Below are positions 1 to 11,480 of a stretch of 64,000 bases of DNA, one piece after another. Location: assembly GCA_963920525.1 (NCBI GenBank), contig OY986439.1, positions 213,556,000 through 213,619,999 on the forward strand. Reading direction: 5' to 3'. The notes under the pieces were generated by a model. That model saw only the letters and a list, made by a program, of their open reading frames with translations, was not told the origin of the DNA and ran no database searches. This DNA is from Dichetophora obliterata (lineage: Eukaryota; Arthropoda; Insecta; Diptera; Sciomyzidae). Position 1 is the stretch's first letter. The number at the start of each line of letters is the position of its first letter. The position numbers and the translations under genes were made by a program.

Positions 1-1150
1 AATCATCGGCCAAACTTGACAATGATGGGCGGAAGTTAGTGAAAAATAAACCACAGCTAAACGGAAATGACAAAAAAAAAATTAAAACAAGAACAGCAGA
101 GAAATTTCTCTAACATACTCGTTGCTGTCGCTGTCAGTTTAGCAGTAATGGTTTACAAAGTTCCCAAGCAATTAAAATTGTGGACAAAAAAAAAAATACA
201 GCAACAACAGCTGCAAAAACATTTGTATTTTTGCATATGTCAGTTAAAGAGTTTGACATCAGCTTTTCGGGCAACAAAAAGTGTAACACCATTTTTTGTG
301 TTTAATTTTTTGATTTTTTATAGGCATCAATGTGTGTGCATCAAGAGCAGTTCTCCATATTATTTTTTTAATCGAGTCAAGTGCTTAAAATCGAAAATGT
401 CAAAAGTTGTTGATATCAGTCAATCCTGATAAAGGCAGTAGCAATTTTTGCGAATTTCACAAGAGATTTTCATTAACTCTTGTCACTTTTACACAAAGCA
501 AATAACTTGAAGTAACGTTTTTTTTTTGGCATTTTTTTACAAACTAGCTGGAAAGTCTGCAATATTTTTTAAGCTATAAAGCAGATTTACTGATTTTTAG
601 TCTTTATCAATACATTGAGTATTGTTAAAAAATATGTTTATTGTTGTAAAAATAAAAAATTATTTAATAAAACCTGCAGTAAGTACTGTATACTTTTTTG
701 TTGAAATTTTTGGATTTTAATAAATTTATATTTATAATTAAATAAATAGTTATAAAAAATACGAAAATACAAAAGAGATACAAAACGAACAAAAAAAAAA
801 TAAAAATTTAAAATTTATGAATAACAAAAAATTTATAAGTCTTTTTAATTTAAAAATGGTGAAACTGTCAAAAGAAAATTCCGAAAATTCGTTTCAAACC
901 GTCGTTTCAAAAGGTCTTGAAGTGCGACTAGCCAACGGTAATTGTGTTTGTGGTAAGGAAGCCTAGTTTTCGGAGCAACTTTAATTAAAAAAAAAATCTG
1001 CGGAACGTCAGAAGAAAATAATAATGTTACGAAAAGTTAATTTAATTAATCAAAGATTAAAAAAACAACATATATTTGTATATATTTCAATAAATCTTCA
1101 ATTATTTAATTCAATCCTGTCTAAAAGTATGCAATTTTTTCTATTCTACG
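1..1150. other. AT-rich DNA without recognisable genes
   Basis: The stretch is dominated by A and T runs. The only ORFs are short, low-complexity and unlike any family I know (for example a 120-codon frame at 67-429 rich in K, F and S). I see no repeat boundary, RNA gene or promoter that I can defend. Confidence 0.6.
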
Positions 1151-1154
1151 GCTT

Positions 1155-1222
1155 TTTTTTAAAGATTAAAGAACCAAGGCGTGCGCCTTATACAAACAAG
1201 GTTTGGTATTTGACCTAAAAGG
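1155..1222 (+). repeat. Dispersed ~60-bp module, copy 1
   Basis: This stretch contains AGAACCAAGGC, a GC-rich near-palindrome (GGCGTGCGCC), CTTATACAAA and TTTGACCT in that order. The same order and spacing occur on the other strand at 58625-58690, where the core reads GGCGCATGCC. The similarity is roughly 85 percent by eye over about 56 bases and stops on both sides. The function and parent element are unknown. Confidence 0.5.
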
Positions 1223-1470
1223 AAAGGGATAGATTATTTAGAGGTTCCAATCAACCATACGTGAATTATTGATGAGGCGAAATAAACGTGAAAGACAATT
1301 TGAATTAATTTTAACCGAGGCTAGTGTTATGCCTTAATCTTGGCAAGCATTTCCAGCCCTTAGTTATGTTCCTGTCCTTTAATTCCACAGTTTCCAAAAT
1401 TTAGTTGTGGATTTTTAGTTTTTCCATAATTCTTAAATGTAGCAAAGAACAAAGAAAGTGAAAAGAACCA

Positions 1471-1543
1471 TGCCCGAACCCGGATTCAAACCAGGGATCT
1501 CTGGGCTAATAGTCTAGCGCACTCTCCACTAGACTACAAAGGC
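1471..1543 (-). pseudogene. tRNA-like sequence (SINE head or tRNA relic)
   Basis: Read on the minus strand this is exactly 73 nt. It has a pol III A box (TAGTCTAGTGG) at tRNA positions 8-18 and a B box (GGTTTGAATCC) at positions 52-62. The T arm pairs well (CCTGG with CCGGG). The acceptor stem pairs at positions 1-4 (including one wobble) but not at 5 and 6. The anticodon arm does not form a canonical 5-bp stem with a 7-nt loop. A functional tRNA is therefore unlikely. A tRNA-derived SINE head or tRNA pseudogene fits better. It would be transcribed towards lower coordinates, so any SINE body would lie in about 1230-1470. Confidence 0.55.
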
Positions 1544-1549
1544 CGACTA

Positions 1550-2409
1550 CTTGCTTTTAATATATAAATAAGAAAATTATAAAGCTTTTTAACGGTGATC
1601 TCGTACAAAAGCTGCACCACACTCACTGTGCCATTGCCCCACTGTGCAAAGAACTGGAATAATAATAACATACAACAAGCACACTAACACAGCTCATTCA
1701 AAGCAGACAACAGCCGGTACATTCCTTGCAGCAACAACTACAACAAATATAACGACTACAACATACACAACAACCACACGGCAGAAACAAGCTCAATAGG
1801 CAAATATAATATTTACTGCTGGTGCGTGATGTTATAGTTCGCATGATGTTTATAACAAAGGGTAAATAAGAGTGCGCAGTTTGGCAGACATAGACGCGGC
1901 CCGAAAGCGTAGTGCTTTGTTCTGTCCGCTACTTGGTGACAAGTAGAAGGCAAATTTACAACGGTCTACCGGTCAGGCGGATCGTTAATAACACATTTAG
2001 TTGTTTTTTTAAAGTATTCTGAAGTAATTTGTTGGACTTATCGTCAGGTCGAAAACAGTGATGTGATTTAGCGGGATTTCACCCTTTTTGTGGGATTTTT
2101 AAACCATAAAAGGGCGAGAGGGCGTTTGAGTTTTTTTGAGGGATATTTTTCTATGTCAAAATTTTAAAAAATTGAAATTCTTTTAAATAACTGTTTGGCA
2201 TCACTTTGCCTGTAATCTTGTACAATGGCCGATTCAATTTTTTGTTTCGTTGAGTTTTCGTTGTAATTGATTAAAAAAATTCTCAATAAATTTGAATTTG
2301 ATTTGATTCCAGACTTTTGGATTTGGATTCCAGACTTTTTCCGCATTTTGGATTTAAACTTTATTTAGCTTCATACATAACTCTGCTTGAATAAATAAAA
2401 TATTATAAT
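1550..2409. other. Non-coding spacer, nothing recognised
   Basis: The first 250 bases are rich in CAA/ACA trinucleotides (about 1660-1790), typical of dipteran intergenic DNA. Near 2310-2345 there is a small duplication (ATTCCAGACTTTT, twice). No gene or element boundary was seen. Confidence 0.5.
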
Positions 2410-2417
2410 ATGTGCAC

Positions 2418-2726
2418 TAGGGCGGGTCAATTTGTATGGACGAATTTTTTGGAGGTCTGGCTCAGCGAAATTCGTAAAATACATGTAATTTCAAGACTTT
2501 TTCTCCACTACAGCATATACAAATTCTGAAAAAAAGCTGTGCGGACTTTCGTAAATAGATTTTGTTCTCAATTATAAAATATGAATGTATGAATGTATGT
2601 GTATGAATCTATTTACGAAAGTCCGCACAGCTTTTTTTCAGAATTTGTATATGCTGTAGTGGAGAAAAAGTCTTGAAATTACATGTATTTTACGAATTTC
2701 GCTGAGCCAGAATTTGACCCGCCCTA
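2418..2726. mobile_element. Fold-back MITE, hAT-like termini, 8-bp TSD
   Basis: The element runs from TAGGGCGGGTC to GACCCGCCCTA and is flanked by the direct repeat ATGTGCAC (2410-2417 and 2727-2734). The two arms, roughly 2418-2561 and 2604-2726, are almost perfect inverted repeats. The left arm carries about 20 extra bases near its end. A short loop of TGAATGTA-type repeats joins the arms. It has no coding capacity. An 8-bp duplication with a terminus fitting YARNG points to hAT-type mobilisation in trans. This is inferred from termini only. Confidence 0.8.
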
Positions 2727-2737
2727 ATGTGCACTAA

Positions 2738-4207
2738 GGGCGCGTTTATAGTGGCGGCTTGTTGCTGGACCGGACCGAGCTGGAAACGCGTCCTGCCAAA
2801 AGCAGCTGGAAGTGCGTATAGTGCGCGCTTGTCGCTGGTGACTTGTTTCAGCTGGTTTTTGACTATTTTGGGTTTGTATATATTAGTTTTTTTTTGTTTA
2901 TTTTTGCAACCGAAGCATCAAAAAAGCCACATGATTTCGTTCATTCATTTTGCTTTCCTCAAACCAACAAGCGCAGAGACGAAAATGCGAAAAACGCTGC
3001 TGAAACGCGCTTCCTGCAACTGCAAGTCGTTTCAAGTCACTTGAGGTACCAACTTGTTTCGACTTTTTTCGCTGGTTTTTTTCTGCTGGTTTTTGTTGCC
3101 TTCTTGTTGTGTTTTTATTTAAAATTTTTTTTTTGACAAAATAGAAGATCGTAGAAAGAACGCACATTAAAAAATCGTACATCAGCTGCTGGCCCAAGAT
3201 TTTTTTATGCGATGACTCAGCGAAAACGCACTTCAAGCCGCATGAAGCCACTTGATCATCCAACTGGTTTTAACTTTTTTAACTTTTTTCTTTAGGTTTT
3301 GTTTTTGTTGTATTATTTTTGATATTGCAACAAAGCAATACAAAACTAATCTAAACAAAGTCGTTATATCTTGTTGCTACTATTTTTGTTTGTTTACTTT
3401 TGTGCTTAAAATCAAATAGAAAGGAAGAGCGCACATAAAAAAATTTGATAATCTTCGATTCTCTGTTTTAGATGAAACACACTTGCAGCCGCTAATCGAC
3501 GAATTGCTTCACCGGCTGGTTTAGCTTTTTTTCACTATTTCTCTTTTTGTTTTCTGTATGCAACAGTTGATAGAAATTTATCTTTGTTGCTTCTTTATAG
3601 TGCTGTTTCTGTGTGTATTTTTTGCGGGCAAGAAAATACAGCATAACAACAGTGAAATTTCGTGTTCTTGTATGCTTATTACTTTTCTTGTTGGTCTCCT
3701 TTGTTGCTATCGTGTGGTTCTTTGTTTTTTTTTTTAATGAATGAATTCAAGGAAATACAGAATCGATCGCGACGCTGGCAGTCAAGTGTGCTGCAATTTG
3801 TTTTTTTTTTCGTATATCAATATTTTTCCGAGGAATTTAGTTTGCTACCGCCAGCGTTGCCAACTTTGTGGGAAAAATCCCTTTTCATTCCAACAAAAAA
3901 AAAATTGTTTTCTTTGTTTCTTTTTAAATTTCATGTTATTTAACGAAAGTAATAAGCAAGCAACGTGTAAAATGAATCAAAACACAAGCAAACCGTGCGA
4001 GCGAGCGAGAAAGCAACAATCGGGAAGATGGAAACCAGCGCACAAGTCACTTGAAGTTGCAAGCTCGGCTGGCACTATACGCACTTTGAGCTTGTCATAT
4101 GTTTCATGTGCATATGAACATTTCATATGATTGTATGTGCAGCGTTTTCCAGCTTTCCTTCTCGGTTCGGTCCGGTCCAGCAACAAGTCGCCACTATAAA
4201 TGCGCCC
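2738..4207. mobile_element. Non-autonomous PIF/Harbinger-like element
   Basis: The inverted ends read GGGCGCGTTTATAGTGGCG on the left and the complement CGCCACTATAAATGCGCCC on the right. Pairing continues inward through GACCGGACCGAG-like sequence for about 55 bases. Flanks are TAA on both sides (2735-2737, 4208-4210). A 3-bp TWA duplication with GGGC ends is the PIF/Harbinger signature. The interior holds degenerate repeats of an ACTTG...GCTGGTTTT motif (near 2830, 3040, 3245 and 3505). It holds no transposase frame, and the ORFs inside are T-rich and unrecognised. Confidence 0.75.
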
Positions 4208-4682
4208 TAAGGTGCCTTAAAAGTAAAAAAATTTCAATGGATGTTGTTGATTGCATTATAAGGCTTAAATCGTCACAAAAATTAGATTTATTTATTTATT
4301 GGCCAAACAAGGCAATGCAATTTACTTATTCTAACAGGTTTTGTTTACTTATTACTAAGTTTAGATTACTAAGTTTTTTGTTTTTCGTCTCCCCTTTCCT
4401 TGTTTTTATTATATTTTTTATTTGGTGCTCTTAGTGGGCATACTCCGCCCACCGGATTGACATGATTTCAAAAACCATGTCAAAACTAAGAGAAGAGGAG
4501 GAAAACAAGAGAGACTATATACACACTTAAGATACGATGTATATATATTATTCTTAAAGACTATAAGGACAAAAGGACGTAAATGGGAGATTTGGAGAGG
4601 GATGTTAAAGAATTTTGATTTATTAAACTAAATGCTTATACATATAAATCCATACATGTATGTAGTTTATCTGAGGCCTGGG

Positions 4683-6509
4683 TTAATTCTGATTACTGAG
4701 TGATTTATATAGGGTTTGCTTGAAAGAGGATTTGGACATAGAAGGTGAGTAGTATATAGAGATATTATTAAATTCTCTGCAACAACGATTGATGGGTTCA
4801 TTATTTGCGTATGTAGTTTGGTGCTGATATTCAGTTAACAATCGAGTATGCCTAGTGCGCCTAATTGGATCGTTAAAGGAAATCATATTAGAAATATATT
4901 CGCTGTGAATAGCACCATTAATTACATCAAATGTGAAGCATGAGCCCAATAACGATTTTCTTGTTGATAGTGGCATCAAATTTAAAAGGCTGAGTCTATG
5001 TTCATATGATGGAAGGCTACAATAATCATGGGGGTTGTACATATCTCTAAGCGCGTATAGTAAGAACTGCTTTTGAATAGACTCAATTCTTTCTCTATGG
5101 GAATCGAAAGATGGATTCCAAATTATGCATGCATATTCAAGTATTGGGCGCACTAATGCACGGTACAAGGATGTAGTGACCCATATATTCTTGAATTCAT
5201 TTGCACGTCTTTTTATAAAACCGAGCTGTTTGCTGGCCCTGGACACAATTTTATCATAGTGCAGATTAAAGCGCATCTTGCAATCTAAGAAAACTCCAAG
5301 ATCCACTATATGGTTGACCCTTTTTAGTTCGATACTATTGAGGTGGTAGGTATGTAATGTAACGTTGTTTTTACGAGAAAAGCTAATAACATTGCATTTA
5401 TTGACATTAAGATGTAGTTTATTTTGAAAACACCATTGCTCAAGAGACAACAATTTTGATTGCAAAAAATTTACATCTACATCTGATTGAATTGAATGGT
5501 ACATTTTTAAATCATCTGCATACATAAGATGTGGGATATCGTTAAGAACTTCTGACAGATCGGATATGAATATGTTGAAAAGAAGAGGACCAAGATGACT
5601 ACCTTGCGGAACTCCCGAGGAGACTGCAATTTTTTTCGACAGAACTCCCTGGAATTTAACAAACTGGGATCTGCCGTTTAAATATGATTTTAGCCAACTT
5701 AGTATGGACCCTGCAACACCAAATTTTTCTAACTTATATATAAGAATGTTGTGATCAACTCGATCAAAAGCTTTACTGAAATCAGTATAAACAGCATCTA
5801 TTTGGTGCCCTTTTTCCATTTTGACTAAAACATCTGATACCATAATCATGAGATTAGTGGTGGTAGATCGCCCTTTTCGGAACCCGTGTTGCTGCTCATT
5901 TAGACGTGGGTTAATGAAACTTGTTAGCTTTTCACAAATAAGTTTTTCAAAAAGTTTTGGAATGGCTGACAAGATTGCTATGCCTCTATAGTTTTCAACT
6001 GATCTTTTATCACCATTCTTGTAAATTGGCGTAAGATGGGATGATTTCCAATATGAAGGAAATGTCCCATAAACCAGTGATTCGTTAAAGATTATGTGTA
6101 ATGGCAATAGCAGTTGGTCTAAACATCGCACCAAAAAGCTTGTAGGTATTAAGTCTGGTCCTGGTCCCTTTAATATATCCAGTTCTTTTATTGCATTAGA
6201 AATCTCTTCCTGGGTTAAATATAAACTATCAACTATAATAGTTGAGCTAGGAGAAGTTTCAGATAAGGTGGTAGGAAGACAAAAGACCTCCTTAAAGTGA
6301 TCGGCATACAAGTTGCTTATTTCAAGAGAATTGGACGAAGTGACATTACCTTTAAACATAGACGATGGGTAGCCGCTAGATTTGCGCTTCATGTTAACAA
6401 AGTCAAAGAATTTTCTCTTACTCTTGGACAATTTTTTCTCCGATGATGTTCGTGTACAACTTGTACGCTTCTTCTGACTTGATAGAGAACTCTCTTGATA
6501 GCTCGTCAT
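4683..6509 (-). pseudogene. LINE ORF2: reverse transcriptase part
   Basis: The 608-codon frame encodes a non-LTR reverse transcriptase, which would copy the element RNA at a nicked target. Visible blocks are ILKGPGPDLIP (about residues 112-122), YRGIAILSAIPKLFEKL (174-190), QQHGFRKGRSTTTN (206-219), YTDFSKAFDRVDH (241-253, with the first catalytic D), SGVPQGS (298-304) and the catalytic YADD (330-333). A thumb and C-terminal region follows with WCFQNKLHLN and LEYACIIWNP. All catalytic residues are present and there is no internal stop. The first ~28 codons are out of frame with the real ORF, because the upstream endonuclease part (6418-7059) lies in another frame. The shift lies at a T6 run, 6432-6437. 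It is a pseudogene through that frameshift and through 5' truncation. Confidence 0.85.
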
Positions 6510-7030
6510 ATCTAAGCTTCAGTTCATCGCTTATATTATCAGTGTTTTTGAGAAGTTTGTAGATTTTATTTCTTTGATTCCTCAAAAATCTGAGATTGTT
6601 GTCTAGCCATGGTTCTGTGAGCTTATTCTTTTTCTTTATTATTGGCACATAACTTTCGACAGCGTTAAAAATGTGCTGATAAAATATAGAGACAGCACTG
6701 TCTAAATCTAAATTGAATAGAATATGATTCCAATTTAGAGAACTAAGATAACATTTTATTCTTTCATAATCGGCGTTGAGGTAATCGTACGCAATGGTGT
6801 TATTATAAGACTGGGTAAAGTTGATGTCATTAGCAGAGAAAACAACTTTTAAGGCTGTATGATGAACAGTGTTGGTTAGTAAATTTTCTGCTCCCATGCA
6901 TGGACTAACCTTCACTTCTTCATACGAGTTAGTAAAAATTAGGTCCAACCATCTGCCATTCTGATTTTGTACAGAAGAGACTCGATGGTCTTTGTTCTTT
7001 TCTTCTAAAAAAATGTATGTATTCTGTGGT
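6418..7030 (-). pseudogene. LINE ORF2: endonuclease C-terminal part and linker
   Basis: This frame precedes the RT frame. It contains GRWLDLIFTN and, after about 30 residues, a conserved H (TVHHTALKVVF). This is the usual end of an APE-type endonuclease (the D...H pair that ends the active site). A linker follows with EPWLDNNLRFLRNQRNKIYKL, the spacer typically found between endonuclease and RT in these LINEs. The N-terminal part of the endonuclease is missing because the element is 5'-truncated. The open frame runs on to 7059, but the last residues come from the neighbouring LINE. It overlaps the RT frame by about 90 bases and is linked to it by a one-base frameshift. Confidence 0.75.
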
Positions 7031-7042
7031 CTATGCCTTTTT

Positions 7043-8198
7043 TTTTGCTTATGTAACACCTATACATAAATCGGGTTCGAAAAATAATGTCAAAAATTTA
7101 AGACCAATTTCAAAGCTTTCAACTATTTCGAAATTGTTTGAATCGATTGTTAAGATTAAATTCTTTTTTGCTGACAAGAATATTATTTCTCCTTATCAGC
7201 ATGGTTTTATGACGGTCAACTGTTTCCAATTTGGTAACTTTCTCTGAGCATTGCTTATCTTCGTTTCAGAAGGTTTATCAAGTTGATGTGGTCTGCACTG
7301 ACTTTACGAAAGCCTTTGATTAGGTCTCCTTTCTCCTCTTGGCTAAAAAAATACAGAGAATGGGTTTTCACTCAAGTTTCCTCAGCTCAATAAGTTCCTA
7401 CTTATCCAATAGGCAGTGCATTGTTGCTTTTGATAATGTGCAATCCTTCGCATATGTTGCTACGTCTGGCGTGCGTTCCTCAAGGTAGAATTTTGGGACC
7501 TCTTCTCTTTATTCTTTGCATTAATGATATAACATATCCTTTTCTTCAGAGTAATTGTTTGTTATATGCTGATGACTTTAAGATTTCCCTTTAAGTTAAA
7601 AATGAGGTGGATTATGAATTTCCTTAAAGTGAAATTGATAAACTGTATGATTGGTGCTCTAAAAACTGTCTCTTTCTGTGTTTTCATGTCCTATTCGAGG
7701 TCTACCAATATTTGTCTGTCATCGTATCATATTGCTTCTTCTAAGTTATCATCTGTGAATCAGTTTAAAGATCTTGGAGTTGTCTTTGATGTAAAATTCT
7801 CTTTCGTCCCACATTTGGATTATATTCTTTCGAAGGCATACGCTATGCTGGCTTTTATACGTCGTAATGGTTCATGCTTTATGGATTCTTATACTTGGAA
7901 ATCGTTGTTTACTAGTTTGGTTCGTTCTAGACTTGAGTATGCGGCAGTGGTGTGGAACCCACAGTATGCTGTGCATAAGTTGAGACTAAAACGCATCCAA
8001 AAATCTTTCACTAGAGTTGCATTACGCTCCAATTATGCTGCAAACGCGCCTATTTATAGAGTATTGAATTTGTTCAATATTATAAGTTTCAATCATTATT
8101 TAGATTTTTCTATATCTAAGAACAAAGTGAGAATTTTTCTTTATTTTTTTTGTTTTTTGAACAAGAATTATGGTTCAAAGACTATTGGAAGTAAATAA
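7043..8198 (+). pseudogene. Decayed reverse transcriptase of LINE 2
   Basis: RT blocks can be followed through several frames. YVTPIHKSGSKNNVKNLRPIS and ISPYQHGFM lie at 7044-7212. DVVCTDFTKAFD follows at about 7280-7320, with a stop immediately after it (TAG at 7322). VPQGRILGPLLF is at about 7473-7510 and LLYADDFKIS at about 7559-7590. The C-terminal region (7680-8100) has FKDLGVVFD, LEYAAVVWNPQYAVHK and IQKSFTRVALR. At least two frameshifts and one stop break it. The catalytic YADD remains readable. It belongs to the same broad clade as LINE 1, with a different family sequence. Confidence 0.8.
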
Positions 8199-8222
8199 AT
8201 AAAATAAAAACAAAATAAAAAA
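7043..8222 (+). mobile_element. 5'-truncated non-LTR retrotransposon (LINE 2)
   Basis: The plus-strand LINE fragment begins inside the RT domain and ends in an (AAAT)n-like tail at 8191-8222. It lies head to head with LINE 1. Both fragments cover the RT, and their proteins differ in most positions. They are therefore separate insertions of related families rather than one twin-primed copy. Confidence 0.8.
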
Positions 8223-10600
8223 GTTGTATGGTAGCTGTCACGCCTACTGGCCCAAAATTTCTGAAATAATTTATTTTTGAACTTTTCTATACCTTAAACA
8301 TCGAAAACTACTAAAAAATCCACAAAATCATTTTCGCCGTCTAACTTGTATGAAACGAAATACTGTGCGCCATGTATATACTTAATGCAGTAAATAAACC
8401 TTACATTTAGTTTCAATCCTCAAAATATTCAACATTTAAGGCTTCTTATAAATTGCCTTTTTGATTTTGAGTGAATTCATTTCAAACTTCAATATGTGTT
8501 GGGCACATTTCTTAAAACAATTTATTGGATTCTTAAAATATTCAGTATCATTTGTTTCAAAATATACTGGAATACTGCATATTTTTACAGTGATTAATTT
8601 CAAAGTTTTTTTTTAGGTTTTTGCAGCTTCTTAAATTCAACAGTTAGGCTCTTCTCAAGCGCGCAAGTGCATTTTTATTAAACGTAGTTGTTTTTTTCTT
8701 CTCACTCATAAATAAGTTAATGATCAGCAGGTTGAGAAAAAAGTTATTTATTTGATAATAGCTACAGATTCTATTTATTGGATGCTCTATGCCACACCAA
8801 AGGGGCATCATCCATAAACTTCGAATTTGGACCAACTTTGTAGCTGCTCTTTTAAGTGCTTAAGCAAACGAGCTGGCTCTCACGTTTCTCTGCTAGTGTT
8901 GCATCACGTTCTAATCCTTCTGCCCTATTTTGATACATTTTTTTTTTTTTTTTGTTAGTTTAGTTTCCATTCAAAGCGTTGTTGCCATCGACACTAGTAA
9001 ACTTCTAGGGCACATTCACTGAGATTGCATGAGTTGTTATGTGTGTTGTGCTCCGTAATACTGCCAACAATTTGGAAGTTCATTGGTCATTCAGTGCTGC
9101 TCGTTAGTCATCATGGCTTGTTTTCACTTCTCTACGTTGCAGTTTATTGTGCTGTTTTATTTATTTAATTTTTTTTATTTTTCGTATTTTTGTGCTATTT
9201 TTTTATTGTTATGCTAAGAAGTTTTAGTTGGCAGCTTAAAGACTTACAGTAGATTGAGATAGAGCAGCAAAATGCGTTAATAAATTTAAGTTTTACTCAA
9301 GCAAAAGCATTTCGTAAATAAGTTTAAAGCTATTTAATTTTAGCGCTTTTACTATGTTAATTAAAGGAAAATTTAAGCCTGCTTTTAAGCTCCAGTCTAA
9401 ATTGACTCATTAATAATCTAGTTCTAATGATGCTAATCCCCTTATTTTGGCTTTTCATAAATCAATTTCAATTAACTTTAATTAAATTCGCATCAAACAA
9501 GCAAGACCGCAAATACGAGTAACCGCGCACCCACACACATTTACACACACACATACACACATTCGCAATCGACCAGACAAAATACCACAAAAAACCTATC
9601 AGTACAAACACATTCATCATCGTGCTACAGATCAAGCACAAAAATTAGATTTTAATCATTCTAATTTGCAAGTATTTTGCGCCCTAAAAGCATGCTTTGA
9701 AAATAAAAAAATTGCATGTTACCCCAAAATAGCAGACAAAACAACAAATCACCATGCAAACCGCAGTCGTGGACCAACAAACGACAAACAACAATTTAAG
9801 CACTACCCTCTGCCATGTCCTTGCTCTGCATCCTGCTCCACTGCCACAGGATTTTCATGTTCTGCCAAATTGCATTTGTATTGCGTAAATCAAATAAATA
9901 ATTTAAGCCCTGAGCATCTTGTGTTTGCCATGCTTCCTCCTTTTGGTGTGTGTGTGTGTTTCTTTGTTTTTTTTTTATTTCTTCTGCTGTTTTTCATTTT
10001 TTGCTGAAGGGTTGCCAGCATTTCTTTTATGTTTGCTGTGTAGCAAAGGATCTGGTTGTGCATCCTTGAAAATACGTCTTGCTTGATGATGTTGAAGATT
10101 ATTTCTGACCATGGCAGCCACGAAGGTCGTCGTGTGCTCAAGTACATTAGAATTATTAGTTAGAATTTTTTGGTTCCCCTTTTTAGATCGTTTGATTTAT
10201 GTTTTGGGGTGCTTAGAGCCAGTGTCAAGGGTAGCATCATGAAGCAGTGCTTAGAAGTAGAACAGAAAAAAAGGCGTGAGTTGTGCGTTGATGATTAGGA
10301 CAATGATGAGGAAAATAATGATGATGGTTTGAATTAAATTGGAGTGTATTCACAGACAAAAAGACTGCTGAATGTGCTCTAGGTAAAGCAATATTGTTTT
10401 CAAAATAATAAATTTCACCCCAATGTTCAGCTTTACTTCAAGATAGTCACGCTTTGTTTATTCTCAGCATTGTTTGTTGATTCAAATGGTTTTATAAAAA
10501 CTTCTTAGCTATTTACTGGGTTTTTTTGGAGATTTTTCATAATTAAAAAGGCATGTCGACTAATTAATAGCAAAAGAATTATTTATGACGTTTAATATAT
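8223..10600. other. Non-coding spacer with a (CA)-rich patch
   Basis: No coding region or element boundary was seen. A T-run lies at about 8938-8954, a CA-rich stretch at 9531-9561, and a T-rich stretch with TG repeats at about 9946-10000. The 113-codon frame at 9666-10007 is low complexity and is not supported as a gene. Confidence 0.5.
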
Positions 10601-10614
10601 TATACAATGACTCG

Positions 10615-10740
10615 AGTTATTGGCCGAACAGCTGTCGAACAAGGGCCACTTTGCCAAGCAATAGTCGAATTTGGTTTAAAATAAAAATAAATAAACCCAC
10701 TCGTCCGGATAGAGGCCGAACACTATTCTATCTTTAATTT
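10615..10740. repeat. GTTCG 11-bp phased cluster, locus 1
   Basis: The minus-strand form reads CCGAACAGCTGTCGAACA, with 11 bases from one CGAAC to the next. Further degenerate copies follow (AGTCGAATTTG, GGCCGAACACT). It is a member of a motif family seen at five other loci here. Confidence 0.45.
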
Positions 10741-11317
10741 TTCCTTTAACAACAAATGCATACGAAACAATTAAAGTAAATACATTCGTTGTTTATCAAC
10801 GAATTTGCATGCGCAAATAACAAAATTTCTTGAACGTATGTTGTTGACGCTTATGGTAAAGGAATTGTTTTGCAATGTTTTGAAATGTTTTGTTATTCCC
10901 ATGCATTGAAATTTAGTACAGCTGCAGTGAGCTGGTTATTCATTTAATTTGTCACCAATTCGTTGTGTCTGTTTCGTCTAATACATTAAGGGGCGTGCTA
11001 CCGCTGTTTCCGTTACGTTTTATGCATTGAGGGATGCTGTGGGTAAAGAGCTTTTTTTGTCAGCATGACCTTTTTTGGCAGCATAGAAAGCGTTTTGCTT
11101 GTTAGTTTTAGATTGCTCACCAATATTTTAATGTTTTATAAAAAAAAGGAAAATCTAATGGGGATCAATAATTTTTGGCCGGAGTCTAATGAAGTATCTA
11201 TAAACAAAGTCTGTTTTATTTATAAAAAATTCATTTTTACCAGTATCAAAATTTGATTTGCATACACTACAGAATTGTATGTTAAAAAATGCAGAATATA
11301 TTTTTATATATAATTAA

Positions 11318-11480
11318 GAACTAGTACGACCACTGTTCGCCCCTTGTTCGGCCGTTGTTCGATTAAGATTAATTCAAAATGACCACTGATTGACAGTTTT
11401 TCTACATATTACCATATTTCAACAGCGAAATGTCCGCTGTTCGGCTCTTATTCAGCCGCTGTTCGGCTGATAATTATTAA
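11318..11480. repeat. GTTCG 11-bp phased clusters, loci 2 and 3
   Basis: Around 11332-11362 there are three GTTCG units spaced 11 and 11 bases apart (ACTGTTCGCC, CTTGTTCGGCC, GTTGTTCGATT). Around 11438-11470 there is a second triplet (GCTGTTCGGCT, TTATTCAGCC, GCTGTTCGGCT). The units follow a consensus close to YYGTTCGGCCG. Confidence 0.5.

Larger units (their letters stand above)
4285..7030 (-). mobile_element. 5'-truncated non-LTR retrotransposon (LINE 1)
   Basis: The minus-strand element comprises the end of an endonuclease domain, a full reverse transcriptase and a C-terminal region, followed by about 380 bases of 3' UTR. It ends in an AAATA-type tail (plus-strand ATTTATTTATTTATT at 4285-4300). 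Its 5' end is lost: at about 7017-7043 it abuts an oppositely oriented LINE. The clade is not certain. The motifs fit the Jockey/CR1 group of insect LINEs. Short-repeat tails rather than long poly(A) are seen in several LINE clades. Confidence 0.85.

Noticed and set aside
2727..4434. Several overlapping ORFs of about 60-130 codons
   Set aside because: Most lie inside the PIF/Harbinger-like element, are rich in F, L and S, and overlap on both strands.
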